From Microbulbifer guangxiensis (lineage in GTDB: Bacteria; Pseudomonadota; Gammaproteobacteria; Pseudomonadales; Cellvibrionaceae), in the NCBI RefSeq assembly GCF_021729075.1, contig NZ_JAJSAQ010000001.1, positions 443,997 through 507,996 of the forward strand: a stretch of DNA of 64,000 nt, written 5' to 3'. The position numbers were made by a program, and so were the translations under genes. The notes below the pieces were generated by a model. That model saw only the letters and a program-made list of their open reading frames with translations, had not been told where the DNA came from and searched no databases. Numbering within the stretch: position 1 is the first letter of the stretch; each line of letters starts with the position of its first letter. Positions 36,709-45,052 of the stretch are shown in pieces.

Positions 36709-37668
36709 ATGAACCAATCTCAATTACAGAACGTCACAGTCCTTGGTGCTGGAGTGCTGGGTGGACAGATCGCTTTCCACAGTGCATACAAAGGCAAACA
36801 GGTGGTGATCTTCGATATCTCAGAGGATTCTCTGCAACGTTGCCGTGCAGTGCATGAACAGTATGTCGGCCAGTACCAGAAGGATCTTGGTGCCAGCGCG
36901 GAGGAGATGACGGCTACCCAACAGCGCCTGCGCTACAGCAACAGCCTGGAAGAGGCGGTCAAAGATGCCCAACTGGTGATCGAAGCAGTGCCGGAAGTTC
37001 CTGATATCAAGATCTCTGTGTATCGCGATCTCGCCGGGAAATTGCCCGAGGCAACCATTCTGGCAACCAACTCCTCAACTCTGCTGCCGAGCGACTTTGC
37101 CGAATATACCGGCCGTCCCGAGCAATATGCGGCCCTGCACTTCGCCAACCTTATCTGGATCAACAACGTCGTCGAGATCATGGGTCACCCGGGCACGAGT
37201 GATGACACTTACCGTGCACTGGTCGACTTTTCGATAGAGATCGGTATGGTCCCGATCCCGATACTGAAAGAACAGAACGCCTATGTCCTGAACACCTGGC
37301 TGTGGGCAATGATCAATGTATGCCTGACGCTGGTGAGAAAGGGAGTGGCAACTCCGGAAGATATTGACAGGACCTACATGATCAGCAACCGCGGAGTTGC
37401 CTATGGACCCTTCGGCATCATCGATATCATCGGAATGAAGACCAGCTACGACATCCTCAACCACTGGGGTAAGGAAAACCAGGACGAAGAAATGTCAGCC
37501 AATGCCCGATATATCAAGGAGAATTTCCTCAACAAGGGCTTACAGGGAATGCTCGGAGGCAAGGGGTTTTACCAGTATCCCGAACCTGAATTTTCAAAAC
37601 CGGATTTTCTGGCAGTTCCGGACAAGTCGGTTACGGGAACCATCGTGGGTTTACTGAAGAAGTCTTGA
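36709..37668 (+). CDS. 3-hydroxyacyl-CoA dehydrogenase-like oxidoreductase
   Basis: NAD-dependent dehydrogenase of 319 residues. The N-terminal Rossmann motif is VLGAGVLGGQIAFHSA and the NAD-binding acid lies in VVIFDIS. The catalytic His, Asn and Glu positions can be seen in LHFANLIWINNVVEI, but the usual HFxNP reads HFANL. The C-terminal helical domain carries GPFGIIDIIGMKTSYDIL. ATG 36709 follows a GAAGG box; a GTG at 36700 is also in frame. The unusual active-site loop means it may act on something other than a straight-chain hydroxyacyl-CoA. Its length also fits L-carnitine dehydrogenase, but motif likeness to that enzyme is weak. Confidence 0.8.
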   Translation: MNQSQLQNVTVLGAGVLGGQIAFHSAYKGKQVVIFDISEDSLQRCRAVHEQYVGQYQKDLGASAEEMTATQQRLRYSNSLEEAVKDAQLVIEAVPEVPDIKISVYRDLAGKLPEATILATNSSTLLPSDFAEYTGRPEQYAALHFANLIWINNVVEIMGHPGTSDDTYRALVDFSIEIGMVPIPILKEQNAYVLNTWLWAMINVCLTLVRKGVATPEDIDRTYMISNRGVAYGPFGIIDIIGMKTSYDILNHWGKENQDEEMSANARYIKENFLNKGLQGMLGGKGFYQYPEPEFSKPDFLAVPDKSVTGTIVGLLKKS

Positions 37669-37755
37669 TCAACCCGATGCGATTTCCGGTCATACCTGGG
37701 CATTGCGGACACTACGCACCGGCGTAGGCAGCCGACACTATTGAAGTGAAGCCGA

Positions 37756-39312
37756 ATGGTCCCGGTGCCCGGACTGATTCTCACAGGCAGTTTTAGTATG
37801 CAGGGTGGCGACGAGAAACAGCATTACAATCCAGACGGCTGTGCGAAATCCTACACCAAGCCACCGGTCAGTAGCGCAGCTCTGGCGAAGCAGATCAAGA
37901 CCACGGGGCTGAATCAGCCGGACGACCACTCCGGCTTTTACCTGGCCCATGAGGGGCTGACCGCACTGGCAGCACGCATTGCCCTGATCGAAGAGTCGGA
38001 AGTCTCTCTGGATCTGCAATATTACATCTTCAGTGATGACATCTCAGGCCGGATGCTGATGGCGAAGCTGCTCGATGCGGCCGAGAGGGGGGTGCGCGTG
38101 CGCCTTCTTGTCGACGATCTGGGCACAAGGATCGCCAACCCATGGATAGGGTCCCTTGATAACCATGAAAATATCGAGGTGCGGGTTTTCAATCCGGTAG
38201 AAGGCAAAAGCGGACTCCGGCACAGGCTGAAGCAGGTCTTTAACCTCGGGCGCATCAACCATAGGATGCACAACAAGCTGTTGCTGGCTGACAGCGTCGC
38301 CATGGTCACCGGTGGTCGTAATATCTCAGATGGTTATTTTGTCTCCGCCGACTGTGCCTTTCTGGATGTCGATGTCCTCGCCATCGGTCCGATTGTTACT
38401 GCAGCCTCCGAAACATTTGATGACTACTGGAACCACCCGATATCCGTGCCAATCGCAGAGCTGGCACTGGGTACCGATGACTACCGCTCGCTGATGGATC
38501 TGAACCAGCACCTGGTCGAGCACAAGTCCCGGGAAGCCAGCTCAGAGCTGCACAAGTCTGTCAGGGAGTCGGATTTCCGGGAGCAACTTCTCGCCGGCAG
38601 GATTAATTTTGACTGGGGGGCGGCCACCCTGTTTGCCGATCCTCCGCAAAAAGCGACCAGCCCGGAAGAAACCCCTATTGAGGACTACCCCGGATACCAG
38701 CTCGCCCAAATCATCAGTGGGCTGAGACTGCGGCTTGAAATCACTAATGCCTACCTGATTCCCGGTGAGCCGGGCATCAAGCTGTTCAACAGACTTGTTG
38801 ATCGCGGTGTGTCGGTAAGAATACTGACTAATGGCATGAGTTCTACTGACACCGCGATGGTCCACGGCGCTTACTCCCGCTATCGAAAACCCCTGCTACG
38901 CGCTGGAGGGGAGCTCTGGGAATTGAAGCCCTCCGCAGAAAGGGAGGGCCGACTGCCCTGGTTTAACAATAAGTCCCAGTCGACACTGCACGCCAAGACG
39001 TTTGTTCTTGATCAGAACCGAAGCTTTGTCGGCTCTATCAATCTGGACAGTCGCTCCATGACTCTCAATACAGAGATTGGGGTCCTGATCGACAACCGGG
39101 ATATCAACGGGCAGTTACATAAACTATTCGAAGACTGGACCGCGCCGGACAGCGCCTGGAAGCTGTCAGTGGGCGACAGTGGAAGCATCCACTGGCATGG
39201 GATGGACGAACATGGCAGCGAGACTATAAAAAGGAGGGATCCTAACAGCACCCTCTGGCAGCGGTTTCTCTGTGGAATCCTCGCCCATCTTCCCGTCGAA
39301 TCGCAAATCTGA
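37756..39312 (+). CDS. phospholipase D-like/cardiolipin synthase (ClsC-type) protein
   Basis: Two-HKD-motif phosphatidyltransferase or phospholipase of 518 residues. HKD1 is HNKLLLADSVAMVTGGRN (His172) and HKD2 is HAKTFVLDQNRSFVGSIN (His412). SLDLQYYIFSDDISGRML precedes the first motif as in ClsC relatives. ClsC joins phosphatidylethanolamine and phosphatidylglycerol to make cardiolipin. The start ATG 37756 is the first after an in-frame stop at 37747, and the N-terminus has only a short hydrophobic stretch, so membrane attachment is unclear. The reaction cannot be settled without comparing to the ClsB/ClsC/PLD groups. Confidence 0.85.
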   Translation: MVPVPGLILTGSFSMQGGDEKQHYNPDGCAKSYTKPPVSSAALAKQIKTTGLNQPDDHSGFYLAHEGLTALAARIALIEESEVSLDLQYYIFSDDISGRMLMAKLLDAAERGVRVRLLVDDLGTRIANPWIGSLDNHENIEVRVFNPVEGKSGLRHRLKQVFNLGRINHRMHNKLLLADSVAMVTGGRNISDGYFVSADCAFLDVDVLAIGPIVTAASETFDDYWNHPISVPIAELALGTDDYRSLMDLNQHLVEHKSREASSELHKSVRESDFREQLLAGRINFDWGAATLFADPPQKATSPEETPIEDYPGYQLAQIISGLRLRLEITNAYLIPGEPGIKLFNRLVDRGVSVRILTNGMSSTDTAMVHGAYSRYRKPLLRAGGELWELKPSAEREGRLPWFNNKSQSTLHAKTFVLDQNRSFVGSINLDSRSMTLNTEIGVLIDNRDINGQLHKLFEDWTAPDSAWKLSVGDSGSIHWHGMDEHGSETIKRRDPNSTLWQRFLCGILAHLPVESQI

Positions 39313-39385
39313 GGGCCAGGCCGGACACCATTGCCAGATACCCTTTGGCAGCAGGAAATTCCCCAAGGTATGGTGTTGGGAATGG

Positions 39386-39835
39386 CTAACTGGCCGAAGA
39401 AAGGCGCGAGCGGACCTTGATTTCAGACGTCAGCGTGCGGTGCACAGGACAGCGGTTGGCAATATCCAACAGCTTCGTCCTTTCCTCCCCGGTTAGCTCC
39501 CCTTCGAGGGTAATTTCCCGGACGATTTCATCGATCTTGCCCTTCTCCGTCTCGCAATCCGCACAGTCATCGGCGTGAATCTTCTGATGGGAGAGAATTA
39601 CCCGCACCCGCTTGAGGGCGATTTTCTTGCGATCGGCGTACATACGGATCGTCATGCTGGTGCAGGCCCCGAGCCCCATCAACACATATTCATAGGGACC
39701 GGGGCCTGCATTATTACCACCGTATTCCTCTGGCTCGTCTGCCACCAACTGGTGCGGGCCGGAATGCAGGGTCTGGGTAAACTTGCCTTCCCCGCTTTCC
39801 TCCACGGTTACTACGGTCGGCGTGGGCCCGGTCAT
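39386..39835 (-). CDS. OsmC family peroxide-detoxification protein
   Basis: Small thiol-dependent organic hydroperoxide reductase-like protein of 149 residues. The paired reactive cysteines are Cys58 in GLGACTSMT and Cys129 in ANRCPVHRTL, the spacing of the OsmC/YhfA branch. An additional CADC pair (residues 91-94) in HADDCADCETEKG is typical of the metal-binding subset of this branch. It lies 45 bp downstream of the FadL-type gene on the same strand and may share its transcript. Confidence 0.88.
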   Translation of the reverse strand: MTGPTPTVVTVEESGEGKFTQTLHSGPHQLVADEPEEYGGNNAGPGPYEYVLMGLGACTSMTIRMYADRKKIALKRVRVILSHQKIHADDCADCETEKGKIDEIVREITLEGELTGEERTKLLDIANRCPVHRTLTSEIKVRSRLSSAS

Positions 39836-39880
39836 GGATCGCTCCTGTGTAGATGCTGTATTCGTGCTTTCATACAGCCA

Positions 39881-41179
39881 TTAGAGTTCGAATTGCAACG
39901 AGCCTCCAAAAAAATGCAGAGAGACATCCTCAAAGGTGCCCTGCAACCTGGGACTGAACGGCGGCCGCCCCTGTTGGTCGATGTCGATATCACCCTGCCA
40001 GACCAGCGTGTAACCAAGATCCAGTGTCAGCCCCGGACACAACTCTTTGCCGGCACCCACGCCAAAACGCCAGGAGGCCTCGGCTGTTGGGATATCCGCC
40101 GTGAGTGTACTGGTCTTCACCATGGCACTGTCATAAGCAATACCCGCTGAAACTGACCAGTCCCGCATGAGGCCATCAACGAAGCCATGACGGGCACCGA
40201 GGGCGAAATGTCCCGTGTCCCGATAGCCCCGGTCGATACGTAACGAAGTCTGCTCAGGATCATCCAGCTCCAGTGCCAGAGGACTGTATGTAGACCATTC
40301 CTGCCAGCCGATATTCATATAGAAGTTGGTTGTTGATGTGAGCTCCTGCTGAAGACTCGCTGTATAGGTAGCGGGGACATTCATTCCGATCCTGGTGCGC
40401 CGCCCGTCAAAACGCTCTACTGCGATATCGAACAGCGGACCAAAACTGTCCAACTCCATACGGGCATCAAAATCCAAGTCGACCCGCGAAGTATAAGTGA
40501 ACCCGAGTGTTGTGGAGGGAACCGGACGATAAGTAAGTCCCAGGTTCCCTCCGTAGCCAAAATCCACGTCGCTATATTCGAGGCTGCCGTCGCCGCCGAG
40601 CAGCCCGGCCCTCGGGGCAGATTTCCAGTTGAAATAACCCGCCATCACATTCAACCCGACGCCAACGGAAAGGCATGGATGAATCTTCCAGCTCATCGAG
40701 GGAATCAGGCTCATGCCCAGCAGGTCCACGTCTTGCAGAAAACGCCGCCCTGCCCATTCATCTTTATAATCCAGCACGCCACCGAAATTGCCGGCCATCG
40801 CCAGCCCCCAACCCAAGTTGTCGGTCAAGCGCCCTGCAACAAAGGCACCACCGCCGGGAAACCAGCCAACAGGGTTGCCGCCGTCATTCCCCGGTACATT
40901 ACTCTCCTCCCCCCTTGAGAAATCGACATCCCCGTATAGCAGCTGACCGGCAGCGCGGATCTCGGTGTTGTCCCGCCACACAGTTCCCGCCGGATTTGTA
41001 AAGGCGGTGGAGGCGTCCTCCGGCATTGCTGCCCAACCGGCACCTGCAGTACCCAATGTGGGGGTACCGATCTCCCACACCATCAGCCCGCCGGCCTCTG
41101 CCAGTGGTGCGAGGCCCAGGGCGCCAATCGCCAGAGCCAGCGGTCGGATTACTGCGCCAGTGCTTTGTACCCGTGACAT
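39881..41179 (-). CDS. outer-membrane hydrophobic-compound porin (FadL/TodX family)
   Basis: Outer-membrane beta-barrel of 432 residues that lets long-chain fatty acids or aromatic hydrocarbons cross. It has a signal peptide (LALAIGALGLAPLAEAGG) followed by the family N-terminal plug sequence TLGTAGAGWAAMPEDASTAFTNPAG, alternating aromatic barrel strands, and a C-terminal aromatic-rich strand ending SLQFEL. Position between another outer-membrane protein gene (25 bp upstream) and OsmC (45 bp downstream) suggests an uptake and stress operon for hydrophobic substrates. Confidence 0.9.
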   Translation of the reverse strand: MSRVQSTGAVIRPLALAIGALGLAPLAEAGGLMVWEIGTPTLGTAGAGWAAMPEDASTAFTNPAGTVWRDNTEIRAAGQLLYGDVDFSRGEESNVPGNDGGNPVGWFPGGGAFVAGRLTDNLGWGLAMAGNFGGVLDYKDEWAGRRFLQDVDLLGMSLIPSMSWKIHPCLSVGVGLNVMAGYFNWKSAPRAGLLGGDGSLEYSDVDFGYGGNLGLTYRPVPSTTLGFTYTSRVDLDFDARMELDSFGPLFDIAVERFDGRRTRIGMNVPATYTASLQQELTSTTNFYMNIGWQEWSTYSPLALELDDPEQTSLRIDRGYRDTGHFALGARHGFVDGLMRDWSVSAGIAYDSAMVKTSTLTADIPTAEASWRFGVGAGKELCPGLTLDLGYTLVWQGDIDIDQQGRPPFSPRLQGTFEDVSLHFFGGSLQFEL

Positions 41180-41204
41180 AGTCCTGTTCTCTTTACCCGG
41201 ATCT

Positions 41205-41999
41205 CTACTTCCCCGCAGGGAACAAAAGAATAAAGCTCAGTCGAAAACCCATGCCATCGGCGCCCGTGTCGGGGCTCTCGGCGTAGTAACGGGGCCCAGC
41301 CTGAACCTGATAGGTCTGCTCGCCGACCTGAAATACCTTGGCGACCAGGAATGCGACCGGAACATTCCACTGCTCGACTTCCCAGTTATAGGTGGATTCG
41401 GCTTGCAGGGTGAACGTCCAGGCATCCGGCGTGGTATAGGCAAAAAAGGGCTGCACAAAGGTGCTGTCCACATCATCCCGGTCGTCATCACCGGCAAAGG
41501 ACCAGATATGATTGACCAGAGCCCCGACGGTCCAGCCGCCGGTCTGCTTGAGCACCACGCCTGTTGGCCCGGCGCCCCACTTCTCGGTGCCCAGCTGTGG
41601 CTCCGTGGCCGTTGGCAACAGGAATGCAGGACCCACGCCCCAGGTGATGCCATTGACCGGCTCCGCAGGAGAGAAAAACAAGCTCTGCGTGGTATCGCCA
41701 AGCCCGGTTTTCTCCGGTGCCTGTGGGAACACATCTTCCTGGTTGACGACAGGAACAATGGTACGGCTGATCAGGTTCCAGTTTTCATTCAATGAGATGG
41801 GGATCACCGGCTGGACATTCAGCGTGTAACGACGTCCCTGATCCAACGGACCAAGTTCGTAATCGAAATTGTTCTGAAAGGGTACGCTGATAAGGCTTGA
41901 AACCGGATTCGCGAGTTCCTTGGCGAGATCTTCGCCGCCCTGTCCATGGGCTCCCGAAGCCAGCAGAATTGCGAACAGCACTACTGAAATCCTGTACAT
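41205..41999 (-). CDS. outer-membrane beta-barrel protein, phenol-degradation MetA-like transporter family
   Basis: Exported protein of 264 residues with signal peptide MYRISVVLFAILLASGAHG and alternating strands ending in RLSFILLFPAGK, typical of a barrel. The blocks NWNLISRTIVPVV, GLGDTTQSLFFSP and WGVGPAFLLPTAT are characteristic of a widespread family sometimes labelled as putative transporters of the phenol MetA type. ATG 41999 is chosen because a GGAG box lies 6 nt upstream; ATG 42011 is also in frame. It is first in the minus-strand group with FadL and OsmC. The 238 bp upstream contain no gene. Confidence 0.75.
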   Translation of the reverse strand: MYRISVVLFAILLASGAHGQGGEDLAKELANPVSSLISVPFQNNFDYELGPLDQGRRYTLNVQPVIPISLNENWNLISRTIVPVVNQEDVFPQAPEKTGLGDTTQSLFFSPAEPVNGITWGVGPAFLLPTATEPQLGTEKWGAGPTGVVLKQTGGWTVGALVNHIWSFAGDDDRDDVDSTFVQPFFAYTTPDAWTFTLQAESTYNWEVEQWNVPVAFLVAKVFQVGEQTYQVQAGPRYYAESPDTGADGMGFRLSFILLFPAGK

Positions 42000-42237
42000 C
42001 TTGAACTCCATTTCACGGGCATCCCTTTACCCGTTTCAGACACTGTCACTTTATTCTAGACAGGGATTCTGCCTTTCAGTTTGGTAGCGAAAATGGTGTC
42101 AGCTCAGGTGTGGCACCGAAAGGCGCAAAGCGAGCAAGCCGGGGGGGAGTGGGCCGACGGGGAAGGGAGCATCCGGCCTGCACTTTTACCCGGGCCACAC
42201 CGTCACCTACCGGCAACACTGTGGCCCGGTGGACAGA

Positions 42238-43395
42238 TCAGCGCATGCTGTCCAGAAGGTGACGGGCAATAATCAGACGCTGGATTTCACTGGTGCCTTC
42301 GTAAATGGTGGTAATACGCACATCCCGGGCCATGCGCTCCAGCGGATAGTCGCGGGTGTAACCGGCACCGCCATGCATCTGCAGCGCGGTATAGCACGCT
42401 TCATTGGCTTTCTCGGTGGCGAACAGCTTGGCCATGGATGCGGCCGGCCCGAACGGCATACCGGCATCCTTCTGCCACGCCGCCTGCAACAGCAACAGTC
42501 GCGCCGCTTCCATTTCTGTGTACTTGTCCGCCAGCTGCCACTGCAGGCCCTGGAATTTGGCCAGCGGCTGACCAAACTGTTCGCGCTCTTGAATAAAGTT
42601 GCGCGCGCAATCCAGTGCCTCGAGACCAATACCGAGCCCAAGAGAGCCGATACCGATACGGCCACCGGCGAGTTCTCCGGCGGCGATACGGAAGCCGCGG
42701 TTCTCCTCGCCCATCAGGTTTGAAGCCGGGATACGGCAGTTGTCGAAGGAAACCTCATTGGTGACGGACGCTTTCTGCCCCATCTTTTCTTCGGCCTTGC
42801 CGATCACCAGACCCGGAGCACCCGCCTCCACCAGGAAACAGGAAATGCCCTTCCCTTTTGGCGCGTCGGCATCGGTGACAGCCCAGACCACGAACACGCC
42901 TGCAAACTCGGCGCTGGAGATATACAGTTTGCTGCCATTGAGCACATACTCGTCGCCATCTTTAACCGCGCGAGTGCGCATGGCGGCAGCGTCGGAGCCG
43001 GAGCTGGGCTCGGTCAGGCAGAAAGAGCCGGCGGCGTATTCGCCGCTGCAGATTTTGGGCAGGTACCTGGCTTTTTGTTCCTCACTGCCGACCGCCTGAA
43101 TCACCTCCGCCACCATGTTGGTAACGGAAGTAGTGGTGGCGGTGGAGGCACAACCGCGGGCCAGTTCGGTGATGGCGAGACTGAAAGCGATGGTACCGGC
43201 ACCGGTGCCGCCGAATTCGGGATCGACATTGATGCCCATAAAGCCGAGTTCAGCCAGCGCTTTGAGCTTTTCCAGCAACAGTTCCCGGTTGCCGGTCTTG
43301 TCCAGTTCGGCGGCGACGGGCTTGAGCTCGCTCTCGGCGAACTGGCGCGCGGCCTCCTGGATCATCTGTTGTTCTTCAGTCAGTGCAAAGTCCAT
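42238..43395 (-). CDS. acyl-CoA dehydrogenase (short/medium-chain type)
   Basis: FAD-dependent dehydrogenase of 385 residues. FCLTEPSSGSDAAAMRT, NGSKLYISSA and a C-terminal TTIYEGTSEIQRL are present. Glu366 in YEGT is the canonical catalytic base, in contrast to the two dehydrogenases at the left of the window. This pattern fits short/branched-chain or butyryl-CoA dehydrogenases. It lies 17 bp after the EamA exporter gene and is probably the last gene of an Lrp-EamA-dehydrogenase transcript, which would fit amino-acid degradation. Confidence 0.9.
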   Translation of the reverse strand: MDFALTEEQQMIQEAARQFAESELKPVAAELDKTGNRELLLEKLKALAELGFMGINVDPEFGGTGAGTIAFSLAITELARGCASTATTTSVTNMVAEVIQAVGSEEQKARYLPKICSGEYAAGSFCLTEPSSGSDAAAMRTRAVKDGDEYVLNGSKLYISSAEFAGVFVVWAVTDADAPKGKGISCFLVEAGAPGLVIGKAEEKMGQKASVTNEVSFDNCRIPASNLMGEENRGFRIAAGELAGGRIGIGSLGLGIGLEALDCARNFIQEREQFGQPLAKFQGLQWQLADKYTEMEAARLLLLQAAWQKDAGMPFGPAASMAKLFATEKANEACYTALQMHGGAGYTRDYPLERMARDVRITTIYEGTSEIQRLIIARHLLDSMR

Positions 43396-43412
43396 ACATC
43401 ACCTCTGTATCT

Positions 43413-44345
43413 TTATCGTTGTACTGCAGTCGTGATTCGGTTGCGGAAAAGACGGCGGATAAGGCCCTGCTGCACGGCCACACCGGTCATGATCAGTACC
43501 AGGCCGATACCCGTCGCGGGATGAATTGTCTCGCCGACCAGCAGCGCGATCAGCAGCAGCGAGACCGGCGGTGAGAGATAAATCAGGTTGCTGATCCGGG
43601 CAGTGTTATCGCAGGCGCGCAGTGCGCCCTGCCAGAGCAGGAAGGCAATGCCCATCTCAAACAGGCCTACATACACCGCTCCCAGCCAGCCCTGCATTGG
43701 TGGCCACTGCCAGTCGCCCTGCCAGATGACAACGCCGAACAGCCACGGCAGACCGCAAAGAAAGCTGAGCAGCAGATTCACCGCAGCACTGCCCTGCACT
43801 CTAGTATTGAGCAGCCAGTAGCTGGCCCAGATCAGCGTGCTGAAAAGCGCCAGGGCCACGCCGGTGATTGAATCAAATTCCAGTCCGAACGGATTCCCGC
43901 GAGTAACAATCACCAGCACGCCGCTGTAGCAGATCAACCCGGCCACCACGTCCACACCCCGCAGGCGCTGGCCCAGTAGTGGTACAGAGAGCAACGCCAG
44001 TACGATGCCCCAGGTGTAATTGAGTGGTTGCGCCTGCTGCGCCGGTAACAGGTCGTAGGCGTTAAATAAAACCAGGTAATAGAGGAAGGGATTGCAGAAA
44101 CCCAGGGCCAGGTACCAGCGATAGTCCACCCGCCAGCGCTGGCCAAGCTCGCTCCACAGGCGCCGGTGGGTCACCACAGCACTCATCAGCAGCGCAGAGA
44201 CGACGGCAGCGATGGTCACCAGCTGCAGGGGCGACACAAACTGCAGCGAGAGTTTGAACGCGCTGGCCACCGTGGACCAGCAGAGAACTGCGGCCAGCGC
44301 GAGTATGTAGGCCCTGCGGTTATCACTGTTCGGCAAACCTGCCAC
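43413..44345 (-). CDS. EamA/DMT family transporter
   Basis: Ten-helix inner-membrane transporter of 310 residues, made of two five-helix EamA repeats. The N-terminal AAVLCWSTVASAFKLSLQ and the second-half IWASYWLLNTRVQ and YLSPPVSLLLIALLVGE mark the repeats. Members export amino acids or other metabolites. It sits between an Lrp regulator (57 bp upstream) and an acyl-CoA dehydrogenase (17 bp downstream) on the same strand. Regulation by the adjacent Lrp protein is likely but inferred. Confidence 0.85.
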   Translation of the reverse strand: MAGLPNSDNRRAYILALAAVLCWSTVASAFKLSLQFVSPLQLVTIAAVVSALLMSAVVTHRRLWSELGQRWRVDYRWYLALGFCNPFLYYLVLFNAYDLLPAQQAQPLNYTWGIVLALLSVPLLGQRLRGVDVVAGLICYSGVLVIVTRGNPFGLEFDSITGVALALFSTLIWASYWLLNTRVQGSAAVNLLLSFLCGLPWLFGVVIWQGDWQWPPMQGWLGAVYVGLFEMGIAFLLWQGALRACDNTARISNLIYLSPPVSLLLIALLVGETIHPATGIGLVLIMTGVAVQQGLIRRLFRNRITTAVQR

Positions 44346-44402
44346 CTCTCTGCCTCATTACTCCGAGGTGTAATCGCGTTGCTCGGAGCGTCTAAGCTTT
44401 TA

Positions 44403-44912
44403 TCAACGTTTGCCGGACTTGGCCTTGGGTTCCGGGTCCGGAACCGCCACGGCGGTATCCGTCTTCACTTCCTGGATGACCACGTAAGTGTGGGTTTCCC
44501 GCACTCCCGGAATGGAGGCGAGCTTCTCGCCGAGGAAGCGCCGGTAGCCCAGCATGTCCTTGATGCGGATTTTCACCAGGTAGTCGAAGCCACCGGCAAC
44601 CATGTGGCACTCCTGCACCTCCTCCAGGCTGGAGACATGGTCGTTGAAGGCCTCCAGTGCGGAGGTAGCGGTATCGGTCAGGGTCACCTGGATATAGACC
44701 ACCAGGCCGGCATGGACTTTAAGCGGATCGAGCAGCGCTACATAGTCGCGGATGAAGCCTTCCCGCTCCAGGCGCTTGACGCGCTCAAGGCAGGGAGTGG
44801 GGCTCAGATTTACCCGCCGCGCCAGCTCCACATTGGGCAGGCGTCCCTCGCGCTGCAGGATGCGCAGGATCTGGCGGTCGATGCGGTCAAGATCTTCCAA
44901 CTGACGTGACAT
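44403..44912 (-). CDS. Lrp/AsnC family transcriptional regulator, divergent from putA
   Basis: Regulator of 169 residues with an N-terminal HTH (LDRIDRQILRILQREGRLPNVELARRVNLSPTPCLERVKRLE) and a C-terminal ligand-binding RAM domain (HMVAGGFDYLVKIRIKDMLGYRRFL). ATG 44912 is chosen over one at 44942 because the upstream codons do not match the family. It is transcribed away from putA over 140 bp that contain dyad symmetries. In several bacteria a divergent Lrp protein activates putA in response to proline. Here PutA lacks its own DNA-binding domain, which makes this protein the best candidate regulator. Confidence 0.9.
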   Translation of the reverse strand: MSRQLEDLDRIDRQILRILQREGRLPNVELARRVNLSPTPCLERVKRLEREGFIRDYVALLDPLKVHAGLVVYIQVTLTDTATSALEAFNDHVSSLEEVQECHMVAGGFDYLVKIRIKDMLGYRRFLGEKLASIPGVRETHTYVVIQEVKTDTAVAVPDPEPKAKSGKR

Positions 44913-44970
44913 AGCAACATACCCTACTGGTGATTCGGCCAATAAGCGCTAGATTTAACCACACTTTGCA

Positions 44971-45035
44971 CCAAAATGGCGATTAATTCTGAAACAATTG
45001 CCCCATAATCCGACTTTTATTCTGGCCCCATTTTG
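44971..45035. promoter_or_regulatory. dyad symmetries in the lrp-putA divergent region, candidate Lrp sites
   Basis: CCAAAATGG at 44971-44979 is mirrored by CCATTTTG at 45028-45035, about 48 bp apart. Between them an imperfect dyad runs from GGCGATT (44978-44984) to AATTGCC (44996-45002). Paired, AT-rich inverted sequences of this kind are typical of Lrp-family operators. Confidence 0.4.
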
Positions 45036-45052
45036 AGAGTTCGGGAGTAACC

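Noticed and set aside
34893-37668. Carnitine degradation locus (BCCT transporter plus dehydrogenase)
   Set aside because: The dehydrogenase motifs do not match L-carnitine dehydrogenase well, and no carnitine regulator, thioesterase or BKACE gene is adjacent. The only BKACE gene is 27 kb away.
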